Shown one piece after another: positions 51,019-59,540 of a DNA stretch of 64,000 bases; position 1 is the stretch's first letter, and the number at the start of each line of letters is the position of its first letter. Below the pieces are notes generated by a model. The model saw only the letters and a program-made list of their open reading frames with translations. It ran no database searches and was not told the DNA's origin. A program made the translations under genes and the position numbers. The stretch is from assembly GCF_000251105.1 (NCBI RefSeq), contig NC_017034.1:248001-312000 (forward strand). The letters run 5' to 3'. The DNA comes from Methanocella conradii HZ254 (GTDB taxonomy: Archaea > Halobacteriota > Methanocellia > Methanocellales > Methanocellaceae).

Positions 51019-52386
51019 CTAGTTCTTGAAGCTCTGTATTGGCGGTGGTATCCTGCCGCCACGCCTGACGAAGCCAGCAGAGGAGAACCTGTTGAGGGGC
51101 ATCACGTAGCTTCCTCCGAGAAGCCCGCCGAACTCCACGTACTCCCCCTCTTTTCCGGCTGGTATTATGCGCACGCCGGTGGTCTTTCCATTTATTACGC
51201 CTATGGCGCACTCATCGGCTATTATGGCTGAGATGGTTTCGGGGGGAGTGTCGCCGGGCACGACGAGCATGTCAAGGCCCACGGAGCACACGCTCGTCAT
51301 GGCCTCCAGCTTGTCGATGGTGATTGCGCCGCGCTTCACCGAGTCTACCATGCCCGCGTCCTCGCTCACGGGTATGAAGGCGCCCGACAGGCCGCCCGTA
51401 TACGAAGTAGCCATCGCCCCGCCCTTCTTGACGGCGTCGGTGAGCAGCGCAAGCGCAGCCGTGGTGCCATGGGTGCCGCACTTCTCCAGGCCCATTGCTT
51501 CCAAAATGTTAGCCACCGAGTCCCCCTCGGCAGGGGTAGGCGCTAGCGACAGGTCGACGATGCCGAACTCCACGCCAAGCCGCTCTGCCATCTCCCTGCC
51601 CACAAGCTCGCCCATCCTTGTTATCTTAAAGGATGTGCGCTTTATGGTCTCGGACAATTCGCCCAGGTCGGCGTCCTTCATCTGCGACAGTACTGCTCTT
51701 ACGACGCCAGGCCCGGATATGCCCACGTTAATCACCGTCTCGGGCTCCCCATCGCCATGGAACGCCCCGGCCATGAACGGGTTGTCAGACGGGGCGTTGG
51801 CGAAGACCACGAGCTTCGCGCACCCAACCGGGTTAAGCTCCGCCGTACGCTTGATGACCTGCCCCATGAGGAGCACGGCGTCCATGTTGATGCCGCTCTT
51901 CGTGGTGGCCACGTTGACGGAGCTGCACACCCGCTCGGTGGAGGCCAGCGCCTCGGGTATCGAGCTAATCAAAATAGAATCGCCAGCCGTGAAGCCCTTG
52001 TGCACGAGCGCAGAGTAGCCGCCTATAAAATCCACATTAAGGTCCCTGGCCGCCCTATCCAGAGTCTTCGCAACCGACACGGCACCCTCCACGGCCTTCT
52101 TATCGCCAGCGAGGGGGGCATCTAGCAGGCTGGCGATAGGGGTCACAGAAATACGCTTATTAACGATTGGTATCCCAAACTTCTGCTCGACCGCCCTGGC
52201 CTCGCTCACCAGCCTCTTAGCCCTCGAAGTCACGGTCTCATAGATACGCCTGTTCATCTCCCTTATATTATCGCAGGCGCACCCCCTCAGGCTTATTCCC
52301 ATAGTGACAGTCCTAATATCCAGGTGCTCCGCCTGAATCATGCGGACCGTCTCGAGTATCTCCTCGATCGAGTAAATCATGCTCAA
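51019..52386 (-). CDS. UPF0210/PFL-family protein
   Basis: A 455-aa protein of the UPF0210 (DUF711) family, with the conserved start YSIEEILETVRMIQAEHLDI, GISLRGCACDN and a Gly-rich C-terminal region (YTGGLSGAFIPVSEDAGM). The fold is related to glycyl-radical enzymes, but no radical motif is evident and the function is unknown. It is always next to an ACT-domain protein, as here (4-nt overlap), which probably regulates it by binding an amino acid. Confidence 0.92.
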   Translation of the reverse strand: MSMIYSIEEILETVRMIQAEHLDIRTVTMGISLRGCACDNIREMNRRIYETVTSRAKRLVSEARAVEQKFGIPIVNKRISVTPIASLLDAPLAGDKKAVEGAVSVAKTLDRAARDLNVDFIGGYSALVHKGFTAGDSILISSIPEALASTERVCSSVNVATTKSGINMDAVLLMGQVIKRTAELNPVGCAKLVVFANAPSDNPFMAGAFHGDGEPETVINVGISGPGVVRAVLSQMKDADLGELSETIKRTSFKITRMGELVGREMAERLGVEFGIVDLSLAPTPAEGDSVANILEAMGLEKCGTHGTTAALALLTDAVKKGGAMATSYTGGLSGAFIPVSEDAGMVDSVKRGAITIDKLEAMTSVCSVGLDMLVVPGDTPPETISAIIADECAIGVINGKTTGVRIIPAGKEGEYVEFGGLLGGSYVMPLNRFSSAGFVRRGGRIPPPIQSFKN

Positions 52387-52655
52387 ACCCTGTGCATGTA
52401 CTTGAAAATGTCCTCGTGCTGTACCGTGATCTGGACGCCCTGCTTCTTCCCAACGCGGGCCATGGTCTGCTGTAGCTTAGATAAATCATGGTCAGTGATG
52501 TCCGCTATGAGTATCATCGTGAATAGTCCCTGCACTATGGTCTGGCTCAAGTCCTCTATATTAACGTCCTGATCGGCTAGCGCCTTGGTTATCGCCGCTA
52601 TTATCCCCGGATGGTCGACGCCGGTCACGGTTATGACTGCGCGCTCCTTTGCCAT
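52383..52655 (-). CDS. ACT-domain protein (UPF0237)
   Basis: A single 90-aa ACT domain: AVITVTGVDHPGIIAAITKA, then DQDVNIEDLSQTIVQGLFTM. It likely binds an amino acid and controls the UPF0210 partner downstream. It begins directly after the Trm-G10 stop codon, so the three genes form one operon. Confidence 0.92.
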   Translation of the reverse strand: MAKERAVITVTGVDHPGIIAAITKALADQDVNIEDLSQTIVQGLFTMILIADITDHDLSKLQQTMARVGKKQGVQITVQHEDIFKYMHRV

Positions 52656-53681
52656 TCAAACTACCTCTTTCCGCACGAGCGTGATGTGCCTCGTCAGGCT
52701 TTTATGGATGTACTGCTCGTGCGACTCAATCACATTAAACCCCGCTTCTCTTAATAGCTTTTCCATTGGCTCCCTGTATACTATGACGGCGTATCTTCCT
52801 GGCTTTAGTACGCGGAATATCTCTTTTATCGTGTCACGGTGGAACGCCTCAAGGGATGAGCCCTTTATGGGAGTGGATTGGCCATAAGGGAAGTCGGTGA
52901 CAATTGCGTCGATAGAATTGGTTTTGATGCCCATCTTCAAGGAGTCCTGCATCATCACGTCGTAGTTTTTGCCGTAATGCCTGAGGTTCCACCGGGTGCC
53001 GTAGGCCATCTTCTTCTGGATGTCGCTGCCGATGACGTGGATGGCGTCGCTTATCAGCTCTGCCTCTACGAGGATGCCCCCCGTGCCGGACATTGGGTCG
53101 AGCATCCACCCCTCCCTTATTCGGGACATATTTACGATGGCACGGCTTATTCGGGGCATAAGCACGCCTGGCAGGAAGAACGGCTTCTTCTGGGGCGCCC
53201 GCTTTTCGTATTGTGCCCTATCGGGGCTTGCGATGAGCTTCCCGAAGATGCAAACGCCCCCGGTCACTATCGCCCTGAAGACGACGTCTGGGTTCGTGAG
53301 GCTGACCTTATAGCCCCTCCTCCATATCGCCGCCCCAAGCCTCCTCTCAAATTGAGGGCTAATCCTCCCATGCCCGCCAACGCATTTCACCCTCACGAGA
53401 AAACGCTCGCCAGCCTTAAGCTTGATATCGGCGGAGCCGGCTTCCCGCAAAATCGCCTCCTCGTCCGCACTGCACTCGAAAATAGGCTCCATGATATGAT
53501 GGGTGAGCGCAAGCCTGCCCGCCAGTATAGATACATCAGCATCCGTTCTAATGGCGAGCGCCTGGCGATAGCTGCCGACAACCTCATACTGCCAGCCATA
53601 GGCCTCTATGCAGCCTGATACCTCGCTCTTCGGCAATGTATCATGCTCGCCTGACAACTCGAAGACAAGGCGCCTCATCAT
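52656..53681 (-). CDS. tRNA (guanine(10)-N2)-dimethyltransferase Trm-G10
   Basis: SAM-dependent methyltransferase of the TIGR01177 family that makes m2,2-G10 in tRNA. An N-terminal THUMP region (residues 50-150) precedes a Rossmann fold with SAM motif MLDPMSGTGGILVEAELI and a catalytic DFPYG in place of DPPYG/NPPYG. 341 aa is the family length. First gene of the operon with the ACT and UPF0210 genes; the connection between these functions is not known. Confidence 0.93.
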   Translation of the reverse strand: MMRRLVFELSGEHDTLPKSEVSGCIEAYGWQYEVVGSYRQALAIRTDADVSILAGRLALTHHIMEPIFECSADEEAILREAGSADIKLKAGERFLVRVKCVGGHGRISPQFERRLGAAIWRRGYKVSLTNPDVVFRAIVTGGVCIFGKLIASPDRAQYEKRAPQKKPFFLPGVLMPRISRAIVNMSRIREGWMLDPMSGTGGILVEAELISDAIHVIGSDIQKKMAYGTRWNLRHYGKNYDVMMQDSLKMGIKTNSIDAIVTDFPYGQSTPIKGSSLEAFHRDTIKEIFRVLKPGRYAVIVYREPMEKLLREAGFNVIESHEQYIHKSLTRHITLVRKEVV

Positions 53682-53792
53682 ACGACTCTAATGAATATAC
53701 AATCGGGATATACTTTTGTATCCGCCCCCTCCATGCCACAAAACTTTATGTGATTCGCAAACATAGAAGCGTTTGTCTATCGAGGTACACCA

Positions 53793-55265
53793 ATGTACGA
53801 CTACCTGGCCCTCATGCCCATCATCATGCCCATAATAGGGGCGCTACTCACATACGCCCTCGGCAAGTACTCGGAGAAGGCCCAGGACGTGTTCCTGGTA
53901 GCGTATTCTGCGCTGATTTTTCTGGTAGATGTAGCGTACCTTGTCCTGCTCCAGACGGGCGCGCTAAAGCCGCAGGCCTATGGCTTCATAGTGCTCGACG
54001 CCCCGGGAATAGTGATAAGCATACTGATCGCATTCATCGGCACGCTGGCCATCTTCTACTCATTCGTGTACAAGGACAGCAAGCACTATGATAACACGTA
54101 CTTCATCATGTATTTCCTGCTCATGGGCATGATGAGCGGATTGGCAAGCACCTACAACGTCATAGTGATGCTCATCTTCCTGGAGGCGGCCACTGTCATA
54201 AGCTCTGTATTAATATTATTCGGCCGCACCAAGCGCTCGATAAAGGCGGCCTACGTGTACCTTGCCATTAGCATCATAGAGGTGGTACTCGTGGTCACGG
54301 GCGCCTTCATCCTGTATAACGACGCAGGCACCATAGACCTCAACCTCATGAAGCCGGGGAGCGTGAGCCAGAATGACATGTTCCTGCTCGCCATGCTGTT
54401 CTTCTTCGGGTTTGGCACCAAGGCCGGACTGCTGCCGCTGGGCATAATATGGCTTCCGCCCGCCCACGCCGAGGCCCCGCCTCCGATAAGCGCAACCATG
54501 TCGGGCATCCTCATCAAGGCCAGCGTCATAGCCATGATCAAGGCGGTATACCCGTTCTACCTCATCTCTGGGGTGGAGACGCTCATCCTGGTCGTGGCGT
54601 CCTTCGGGGTGCTCAACATGCTCGTGGGCGTGATAATGGCCCTGCTCTCCGAGGATATCAAGCGCCTGCTCGCCTATCATAGCATTAGCCAGATGGGCTA
54701 CATCATCATGGGCCTGGGCTTCGCCACGCCCATCGCCATCTATGGCGCCCTGTTTCACATAACCAACCACATGCTCTTCAAGGGCTGCCTATTCCTGATA
54801 ACTGGCGCCCTCATCCTGAGGATTAACACCAGGAAGATCCACAAGATGGGCGGCCTCATGTGGCAGATGCCGCTCACCGGGGCCTGCTTCTTGATAGCCT
54901 CGCTGGCCATGTCGGGCGTGCCCTTCCTTAACGGCTTCGTCAGCAAGGAGCTCATCTACGAGGGGTCCATCGAGGCCGGCTACCCAATAATATTCTCGAT
55001 TTTCGGGCTGGATTTAACCATATTCTCCATATTCGGCTGGGTGACGAGCCTGCTCACCTTCACCTGCCTCATCCACGCCTTCTACGTGATGTTCATGGGA
55101 AAGCCCAGAGAGGAGTTCAAGGACGCGAAAGACCCCCCGGTCTTCATGATGCTGCCCATACTGATAATGGCCGGATTGTGCATCGTACTGGGCGTATACC
55201 CCGACCTCGCCTCAGGAGCGCTGGAGTTCGCGGCCAACGCGCTCTTCGGGCTGACCCACATATGA
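53793..55265 (+). CDS. Orphan NuoL/M/N-MrpD-like ion-translocating subunit
   Basis: A 490-aa membrane protein with about 14 TM helices. The core motif LPPAHAEAPPPISATMSGIL (PxAHxxAPxxxSAxL) is that of antiporter-like subunits of complex I, Mrp antiporters and membrane-bound hydrogenases, and YHSISQMGYIIMGLG is also conserved. No other Mrp, Nuo, Ech or Eha subunit is adjacent, but a hydrogenase maturation protease follows 10 nt later. It may therefore serve an Ech/Eha-type hydrogenase encoded elsewhere; that is inference. A GAGGT site lies 6 nt before the ATG. Confidence 0.88.
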   Translation: MYDYLALMPIIMPIIGALLTYALGKYSEKAQDVFLVAYSALIFLVDVAYLVLLQTGALKPQAYGFIVLDAPGIVISILIAFIGTLAIFYSFVYKDSKHYDNTYFIMYFLLMGMMSGLASTYNVIVMLIFLEAATVISSVLILFGRTKRSIKAAYVYLAISIIEVVLVVTGAFILYNDAGTIDLNLMKPGSVSQNDMFLLAMLFFFGFGTKAGLLPLGIIWLPPAHAEAPPPISATMSGILIKASVIAMIKAVYPFYLISGVETLILVVASFGVLNMLVGVIMALLSEDIKRLLAYHSISQMGYIIMGLGFATPIAIYGALFHITNHMLFKGCLFLITGALILRINTRKIHKMGGLMWQMPLTGACFLIASLAMSGVPFLNGFVSKELIYEGSIEAGYPIIFSIFGLDLTIFSIFGWVTSLLTFTCLIHAFYVMFMGKPREEFKDAKDPPVFMMLPILIMAGLCIVLGVYPDLASGALEFAANALFGLTHI

Positions 55266-55275
55266 GGTTGATGGG

Positions 55276-55761
55276 ATGGACTTAGAAGCCTTAAAGAAAG
55301 CGCTGGCCTCTCGCCTGCACGGCGTCCGCCCGGAGAGCGTAGTATTAGTAGGCGTCGGCAACAGGCTCAGGGGCGATGATGCCATAGGCCCTGCTATCAT
55401 CGACATGCTAAAGGGCCATGTTCCCCATGCGCTGGACGTGGGTGAAGCCCCCGAGAATTATACGAGCATGATAAAGCGCCTTAAGCCCTCCGTGATAATA
55501 TTCCTTGACGCATTGGACTTTGGTGGCATGCCAGGCAGCGTGACTCTCGTCGAATCCGAGGAAATCCAGAGATATGGCGCGAGCACCCACGGCCTCTCTC
55601 TAGAGGTGGCGATGGATTACCTGAGGCTCGAGACGGGGGCCGTCGTTTTTCTCATAGGCGTCCAGCCGGAGAGGGTTGGCGAGGGCGAGGGGCTATCGCC
55701 TTCCCTTGTGAAGCCCATAAATGACCTGGCCCGCGCCCTGATAGAAGCGATACAAAATTAA
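55276..55761 (+). CDS. Hydrogenase maturation protease (HycI/HyaD family)
   Basis: Endopeptidase that removes the C-terminal tail of a [NiFe]-hydrogenase large subunit after nickel insertion. The 161-aa protein has the family start VGVGNRLRGDDAIGPAI, with the nickel-sensing Asp in GDD, a second conserved Asp in FLDALDFGG and a His in STHGLSLE. It is likely co-transcribed with the antiporter-like gene and works in one pathway with hypF at 1397-3634. Confidence 0.94.
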   Translation: MDLEALKKALASRLHGVRPESVVLVGVGNRLRGDDAIGPAIIDMLKGHVPHALDVGEAPENYTSMIKRLKPSVIIFLDALDFGGMPGSVTLVESEEIQRYGASTHGLSLEVAMDYLRLETGAVVFLIGVQPERVGEGEGLSPSLVKPINDLARALIEAIQN

Positions 55762-55794
55762 ACTGTCATCTCTCACCATGACGTTACCTTTTTT

Positions 55795-55917
55795 ACCACA
55801 AGGTACACAAAGCAAACACCACCCCTCTCACCACAAAGAACACAAAGCAAACACAAAGTACACATTTTTTTAAATAAAAGAGATTGTGTACCTAGTGTTT
55901 TTTGTGTACCTCGTGGT
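55795..55917. mobile_element. MITE-like inverted-repeat element, copy 2 (inverted)
   Basis: Ends are ACCACAAGGTACACAAA (55795-55811) and TTTGTGTACCTCGTGGT (55901-55917), complementary with one mismatch. The interior is the near-identical reverse complement of 50536-50623, including the AATAAAAGAGATTGTGTACC block. Such CACAAAG-rich repeats are frequent in methanogen and bacterial genomes and give rise to false short ORFs. It lies between the maturation protease and the acylphosphatase. Confidence 0.65.
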
Positions 55918-55944
55918 GTTCGACGTGGCGCCGTGATTAAAAAG

Positions 55945-56211
55945 CTAGCGGGCATCGAATCCCTGATAGCCCGCCGCCTCAACCGGCCTCACCGTGACGC
56001 CCTCTACCCTTGCTGACCTCGGGCCCTGCCTCATCATCTCTAGCAGCTTATCCACCTGGTGGTCGTCGCCCTCGAGGACGGCGTGAACCCTGCCATCCTC
56101 GAGATTCTCGACGTAGCCCCTGACGCCGAGCATAAGGGCGTTCCTCATGGTGAACGCCCTGAAGCCGACCGCCTGCACCCTGCCAGATACTATAACGTCA
56201 ACGGCCTTCAT
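55945..56211 (-). CDS. acyP: Acylphosphatase
   Basis: An 88-aa enzyme hydrolysing acyl phosphates such as carbamoyl phosphate or 1,3-bisphosphoglycerate. The catalytic Arg is in VSGRVQAVGFRAF and the Asn in VRGYVENLEDG. It follows the GAPDH gene by 24 nt in the same orientation; since GAPDH makes or uses 1,3-bisphosphoglycerate, the pairing is metabolically sensible. Confidence 0.94.
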   Translation of the reverse strand: MKAVDVIVSGRVQAVGFRAFTMRNALMLGVRGYVENLEDGRVHAVLEGDDHQVDKLLEMMRQGPRSARVEGVTVRPVEAAGYQGFDAR

Positions 56212-56235
56212 ATCATTTTTAAAGGCTTATCCCTT

Positions 56236-57294
56236 TTACGGCGGAGCGAGCTTCCACGGGTTAAAGTTTCCTATGCCCAGCGCCTTGTTAGTCTTAGCCA
56301 TGGACTTCATGCCATCCTTCTCGATGCCAGTCATGGCCCTGATACAATCGATATTCTCAGGTATGACGTCGGACTCCTGGTGGATGGCCTGGAAGGCGTT
56401 AAACTCCCCCTCCTTATCCACTGTCACTGACTCTTCCCAGATGGCGTTCTCCATGATGTCGTTCCTGGACCTGCCGAGCTCCCTGCCGAACTCGATGGCA
56501 TCGCCGGTGAACTTGATGTTATACCATGAGGGTATGAGCCAGAGCCTCGGCCATTGCCTTAACACGTCTAATACTTCTTCCCTTGAGGGCCTCTTCTTTA
56601 AACTCATGTTCACGAAGTGCATGTGCATTAGCGTGGTGGGCACCTTCATGGCGGCCGTCTCTATGTTGATGTGCGGAAGAACGGTCTGGACGTCTGGGCC
56701 GTGGTGGGACGGCAGCTGTATAGGGTCGGGCACGATGCCGTTGAGCGGGCCGCGCTTGGCATCATTGGGGTCGCCGCCCCTCCTCACCAGCACCACCCTG
56801 GCCTTCTGCACGCCAAAGGCCTTATCTATTGCGTATATGAGCCTGCACAGGCCGGTGGTGTTGCACGATACGACCCTCACGAACTTCTTGCCAATCGCCT
56901 CCCCATAGTTTGCTGCGGCGTTGAAGGACGTCCCGGCCACCTCGTGCTCCTCGCCGCCCTGGAATATGGCGGGCTTGCCTAGCTGCTCGTATATCTTCTT
57001 GTTCTCCTCTCCTATGCCCTCGGGGGCACAGTCTACCACTATGTCGGCCTTCTTTATCATGTCCAGGTTGGAGCCTGCTATCTCAATTCCTGCGGCCTTG
57101 AACTTCGGCCCGGCCTTCGCCGGGTCGACGGCGTAAATGGGATAACCCTTATGGCTTGCCACGTATGCCTCGTAGTCTGGCTTGGTCTTGGCTATTCCTA
57201 CCAGCGTCATGTCGTCCTGGCGCATCACGGCGTCGGCCACGCGCTTTCCTATTGTACCGTAGCCATTGAGCGCTACCTTGATCTTATCTGCCAT
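56236..57294 (-). CDS. gap: Glyceraldehyde-3-phosphate dehydrogenase, type II (archaeal)
   Basis: Phosphorylating GAPDH of the archaeal type II, 352 aa. Rossmann start KVALNGYGTIGKRVADAV; active-site Cys in VSCNTTGLCRL; conserved RRGGDPNDAKRGPLNG and HMHFVNM. In methanogens it works mainly in gluconeogenesis. First gene of an operon with acylphosphatase. Confidence 0.96.
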   Translation of the reverse strand: MADKIKVALNGYGTIGKRVADAVMRQDDMTLVGIAKTKPDYEAYVASHKGYPIYAVDPAKAGPKFKAAGIEIAGSNLDMIKKADIVVDCAPEGIGEENKKIYEQLGKPAIFQGGEEHEVAGTSFNAAANYGEAIGKKFVRVVSCNTTGLCRLIYAIDKAFGVQKARVVLVRRGGDPNDAKRGPLNGIVPDPIQLPSHHGPDVQTVLPHINIETAAMKVPTTLMHMHFVNMSLKKRPSREEVLDVLRQWPRLWLIPSWYNIKFTGDAIEFGRELGRSRNDIMENAIWEESVTVDKEGEFNAFQAIHQESDVIPENIDCIRAMTGIEKDGMKSMAKTNKALGIGNFNPWKLAPP

Positions 57295-57382
57295 GCGAAA
57301 TTCCTCTCATTATATATTATCGCGTCTCATATTATATGTTACGAGAAGGGTATAACCAGTTACTACCGCCTTTAGGAGTTAT

Positions 57383-58201
57383 TCATGATTCCGCCATCCT
57401 TTTCAAGGCCTCGGGGTCGATGGTGCCCCTCTCAGTGGTGAGGATGCCGTACTGGTGCATGATACCGGCACGTATCCCTATGTTCAGGCCGAAGAACAGG
57501 GGCCTGCCCCACCTATCCCGCCCCAGGTAAATGGCGTTCTCTCCCTGTTCCGGCGTGCCCTCCATCATGGGATGGTTCTTGAAGTAGACGTAGTCGCCAA
57601 CCTTAAGGCCTTCAGGCGTCCCGGGGGTGCGCTCGTCACCGCTCCACACCTCAAGGGTCTGGTACTCCTCAAAGCTGCCATCCTTGATGGTATATGTCTT
57701 CCAGCCTCGTATCATTAAAACTGGCAGGTGCTTATTGAAGCTTTTCTCGCCCACCACGTCGAGCTTAGACTTGAGCAGTATTAGATTGATGGCCGCTGCG
57801 CAGTCGAGCTTGTACTTGCCGCCCGTGGGGCTGATAAAGTCGTTCAGCGCCTCCGTATTGCTCACCCCGCCCTTGACTTTCCAGAACTGGCTGCCATCTA
57901 CGTAGGCCTGCTCCCAGTACCTTGTGTTAAAGTACTGGCTGTCCATCTGGCGGCCGAACGCGACCCTCCCGGAGTTCATCTTCTTCTGGAACGTCAGGAC
58001 GTTGCTGACCACGGCGCTCCTGTACCTGGCCTCATAGTATGAGGCGGTGCCCGGGGCGTTGCCCCCCTCCATGTATTCCTGCGGCAGGTCTACAGGTATC
58101 TGTGATACGCCGATTTCTGGCGATTGTGATGTCGTTGGCAGTGCCAGGGCTGGCGCCAGCGCCAGCAAGGCCATGGCTATGACGACGCATTTTCTTAGCA
58201 T
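57383..58201 (-). CDS. Secreted Tgl-like protein-glutamine gamma-glutamyltransferase
   Basis: A 272-aa exported protein resembling the Bacillus spore-coat transglutaminase Tgl. Shared features are the Cys segment KLDCAAAINLILLKS (Tgl: ECATAMV region) and GDYVYFKNHP...QGENAIYLG...FFGLNIGI near the C-terminus (Tgl: GDxVYFKNP...GENxI). A signal peptide (CVVIAMALLALAPALAL) precedes it, unlike Tgl, which is made inside the spore mother cell. I chose ATG 58201, which gives a compact signal peptide; 58243 is the alternative. It could cross-link surface proteins. Homology is inferred from motifs only. Confidence 0.7.
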   Translation of the reverse strand: MLRKCVVIAMALLALAPALALPTTSQSPEIGVSQIPVDLPQEYMEGGNAPGTASYYEARYRSAVVSNVLTFQKKMNSGRVAFGRQMDSQYFNTRYWEQAYVDGSQFWKVKGGVSNTEALNDFISPTGGKYKLDCAAAINLILLKSKLDVVGEKSFNKHLPVLMIRGWKTYTIKDGSFEEYQTLEVWSGDERTPGTPEGLKVGDYVYFKNHPMMEGTPEQGENAIYLGRDRWGRPLFFGLNIGIRAGIMHQYGILTTERGTIDPEALKRMAES

Positions 58202-58362
58202 CACTAGGGAGAGGGTGTATGCGGGGGCTAAATCATTCTTCATTGGAAAGGGTGTTTAGCCGCGCCCGCCTCCTTCAATTTTCGCGGCCCTGGCGCGCCG
58301 GTGGATGCCGAAAGTACGGGCGTGGAGGCGCAAGAGGCGGACAATGCGTCGATGCCATAAAG

Positions 58363-58373
58363 GCATTTATACC
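58363..58373 (+). promoter_or_regulatory. TATA box of the first DUF2085 gene
   Basis: GCATTTATACC lies inside a pair of small hairpins (ATGCC/GGCAT and TATACC/GGTAT). It predicts a start near 58398, fitting a leaderless ATG at 58400. Confidence 0.45.
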
Positions 58374-58399
58374 TAAAGGGGTATCATTCTGTGGTCACG

Positions 58400-58990
58400 A
58401 TGGACATTAAAAGGGCTTTGTTCGACATAATCGTGGTCATTTATGTTGCCATAGCCGCCGCAATCTTCATACCGTGGATGCTGTTCTCCATCCTGGGGCC
58501 GGCACCGCTTGCAATAGCCATATCCGATGCCGTATTCAGGTTTTTCTCGCTCTTTTGCCACCAGCTCCCATGGCGGTCTCTATTCTTCAATGGGGTCCAG
58601 ATGCCCGTGTGCGCCCGCTGCGCCTCCATTTACGTGGCTACGGCATTAGGGCTGGCCTTTTTCAGGATCAGGGGGTATGGCGGACGAGAGTTCAGGATGA
58701 GCTGGCCTCTGCTCATCCTTTTATTCGTACCCACTGGCGTGGACGGCTTCACCCAGTACCTCGGCCTGCGGGAGAGCACTAACCTCTTGAGGCTTATAAC
58801 TGGATTCCCGTATGGCCTGGGCTACGCCTACCTCCTCGCATGGGCGGTGCCGTTCACCTGGGCGCTTCTGGAGCTCGTGGCCACCGCGATGAGGGGCGAT
58901 GGCGAGAATGCGAAATTAGTGCTTCAAAGGATAAAAAGCATGGCCTGGCCTTTCACGCGTAGCGCACGGATTCCCCCTCGATCTTCATGA
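58400..58990 (+). CDS. DUF2085 membrane protein A
   Basis: A 196-aa protein with about four TM helices and the DUF2085 signature CHQLPWRSLFFNGVQMPVC followed by RCASIY (a His and three Cys that could bind a metal). Function unknown. A paralogue on the opposite strand overlaps its 3' end by 38 nt. Start from the TATA box rather than the GTG at 58391. Confidence 0.85.
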   Translation: MDIKRALFDIIVVIYVAIAAAIFIPWMLFSILGPAPLAIAISDAVFRFFSLFCHQLPWRSLFFNGVQMPVCARCASIYVATALGLAFFRIRGYGGREFRMSWPLLILLFVPTGVDGFTQYLGLRESTNLLRLITGFPYGLGYAYLLAWAVPFTWALLELVATAMRGDGENAKLVLQRIKSMAWPFTRSARIPPRSS

Positions 58991-59540
58991 CCTCCTCCAT
59001 GTAAGGCATCACGAAGAGGGCGCTGCCAAGGCCAAATATGGCGCCCGTGACGACCCTTATCTCGTTAGTGCTCTCCACGGTCCAGATGAGCTGCATGCCC
59101 GGGCCAATTCCTCGCGGGAGGGGCACGCCGAAAAGCTGGGCGAAGCCATCGATGGCCATCGGCAGGCACAATAAGGCATAATAGGCGATATGGAACGGCT
59201 TAAGCCGCTTCCTGATGAAATAGAAAAGCAGCCCACCCGCTAAGAAGGATACGTAGATGGCGAAACACCTGGAGCATACCGCCATCTGGTAGCCGAAGAT
59301 AAAGAGGGACCTCTCTGGGAGCTGGTGGCAGGTCGCATGGTATCCGGCCTTGATGGCACCTGCTATGGCCACCAGGGCGGGGTCTCCGGTGGACATGAAG
59401 TATGGGTATAAAACGATTGGGGCTATGAATATCAGCAAAGCGACGTTCGCGATGCTTAGCCAGTGCCTTATCACGAAGGAGCCAAAAGCGATAATATATC
59501 CTTCAAGCCTGCTCATCAGGCCATAAAAGGCGCTGTTCAT
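58953..59540 (-). CDS. DUF2085 membrane protein B
   Basis: A 195-aa paralogue of the protein at 58400: CHQLPERSLFIFGYQMAVC, then SRCFAIYVSFLAG, and the same TM pattern. It starts directly after the stop codon of the AI-2E-type permease (TAA then ATG), so the two are one operon. The tail-to-tail arrangement with its paralogue suggests an inverted duplication. Confidence 0.85.
   Translation of the reverse strand: MNSAFYGLMSRLEGYIIAFGSFVIRHWLSIANVALLIFIAPIVLYPYFMSTGDPALVAIAGAIKAGYHATCHQLPERSLFIFGYQMAVCSRCFAIYVSFLAGGLLFYFIRKRLKPFHIAYYALLCLPMAIDGFAQLFGVPLPRGIGPGMQLIWTVESTNEIRVVTGAIFGLGSALFVMPYMEEVMKIEGESVRYA

Noticed and set aside
55773..55982. A 69-aa reading frame on the minus strand with Cys/Leu-rich sequence (LCLLCVLCGE)
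   Set aside because: It lies across the MITE-like repeat, and this type of translation is a known by-product of CACAAAG-rich repeats, so it is not listed as a gene.
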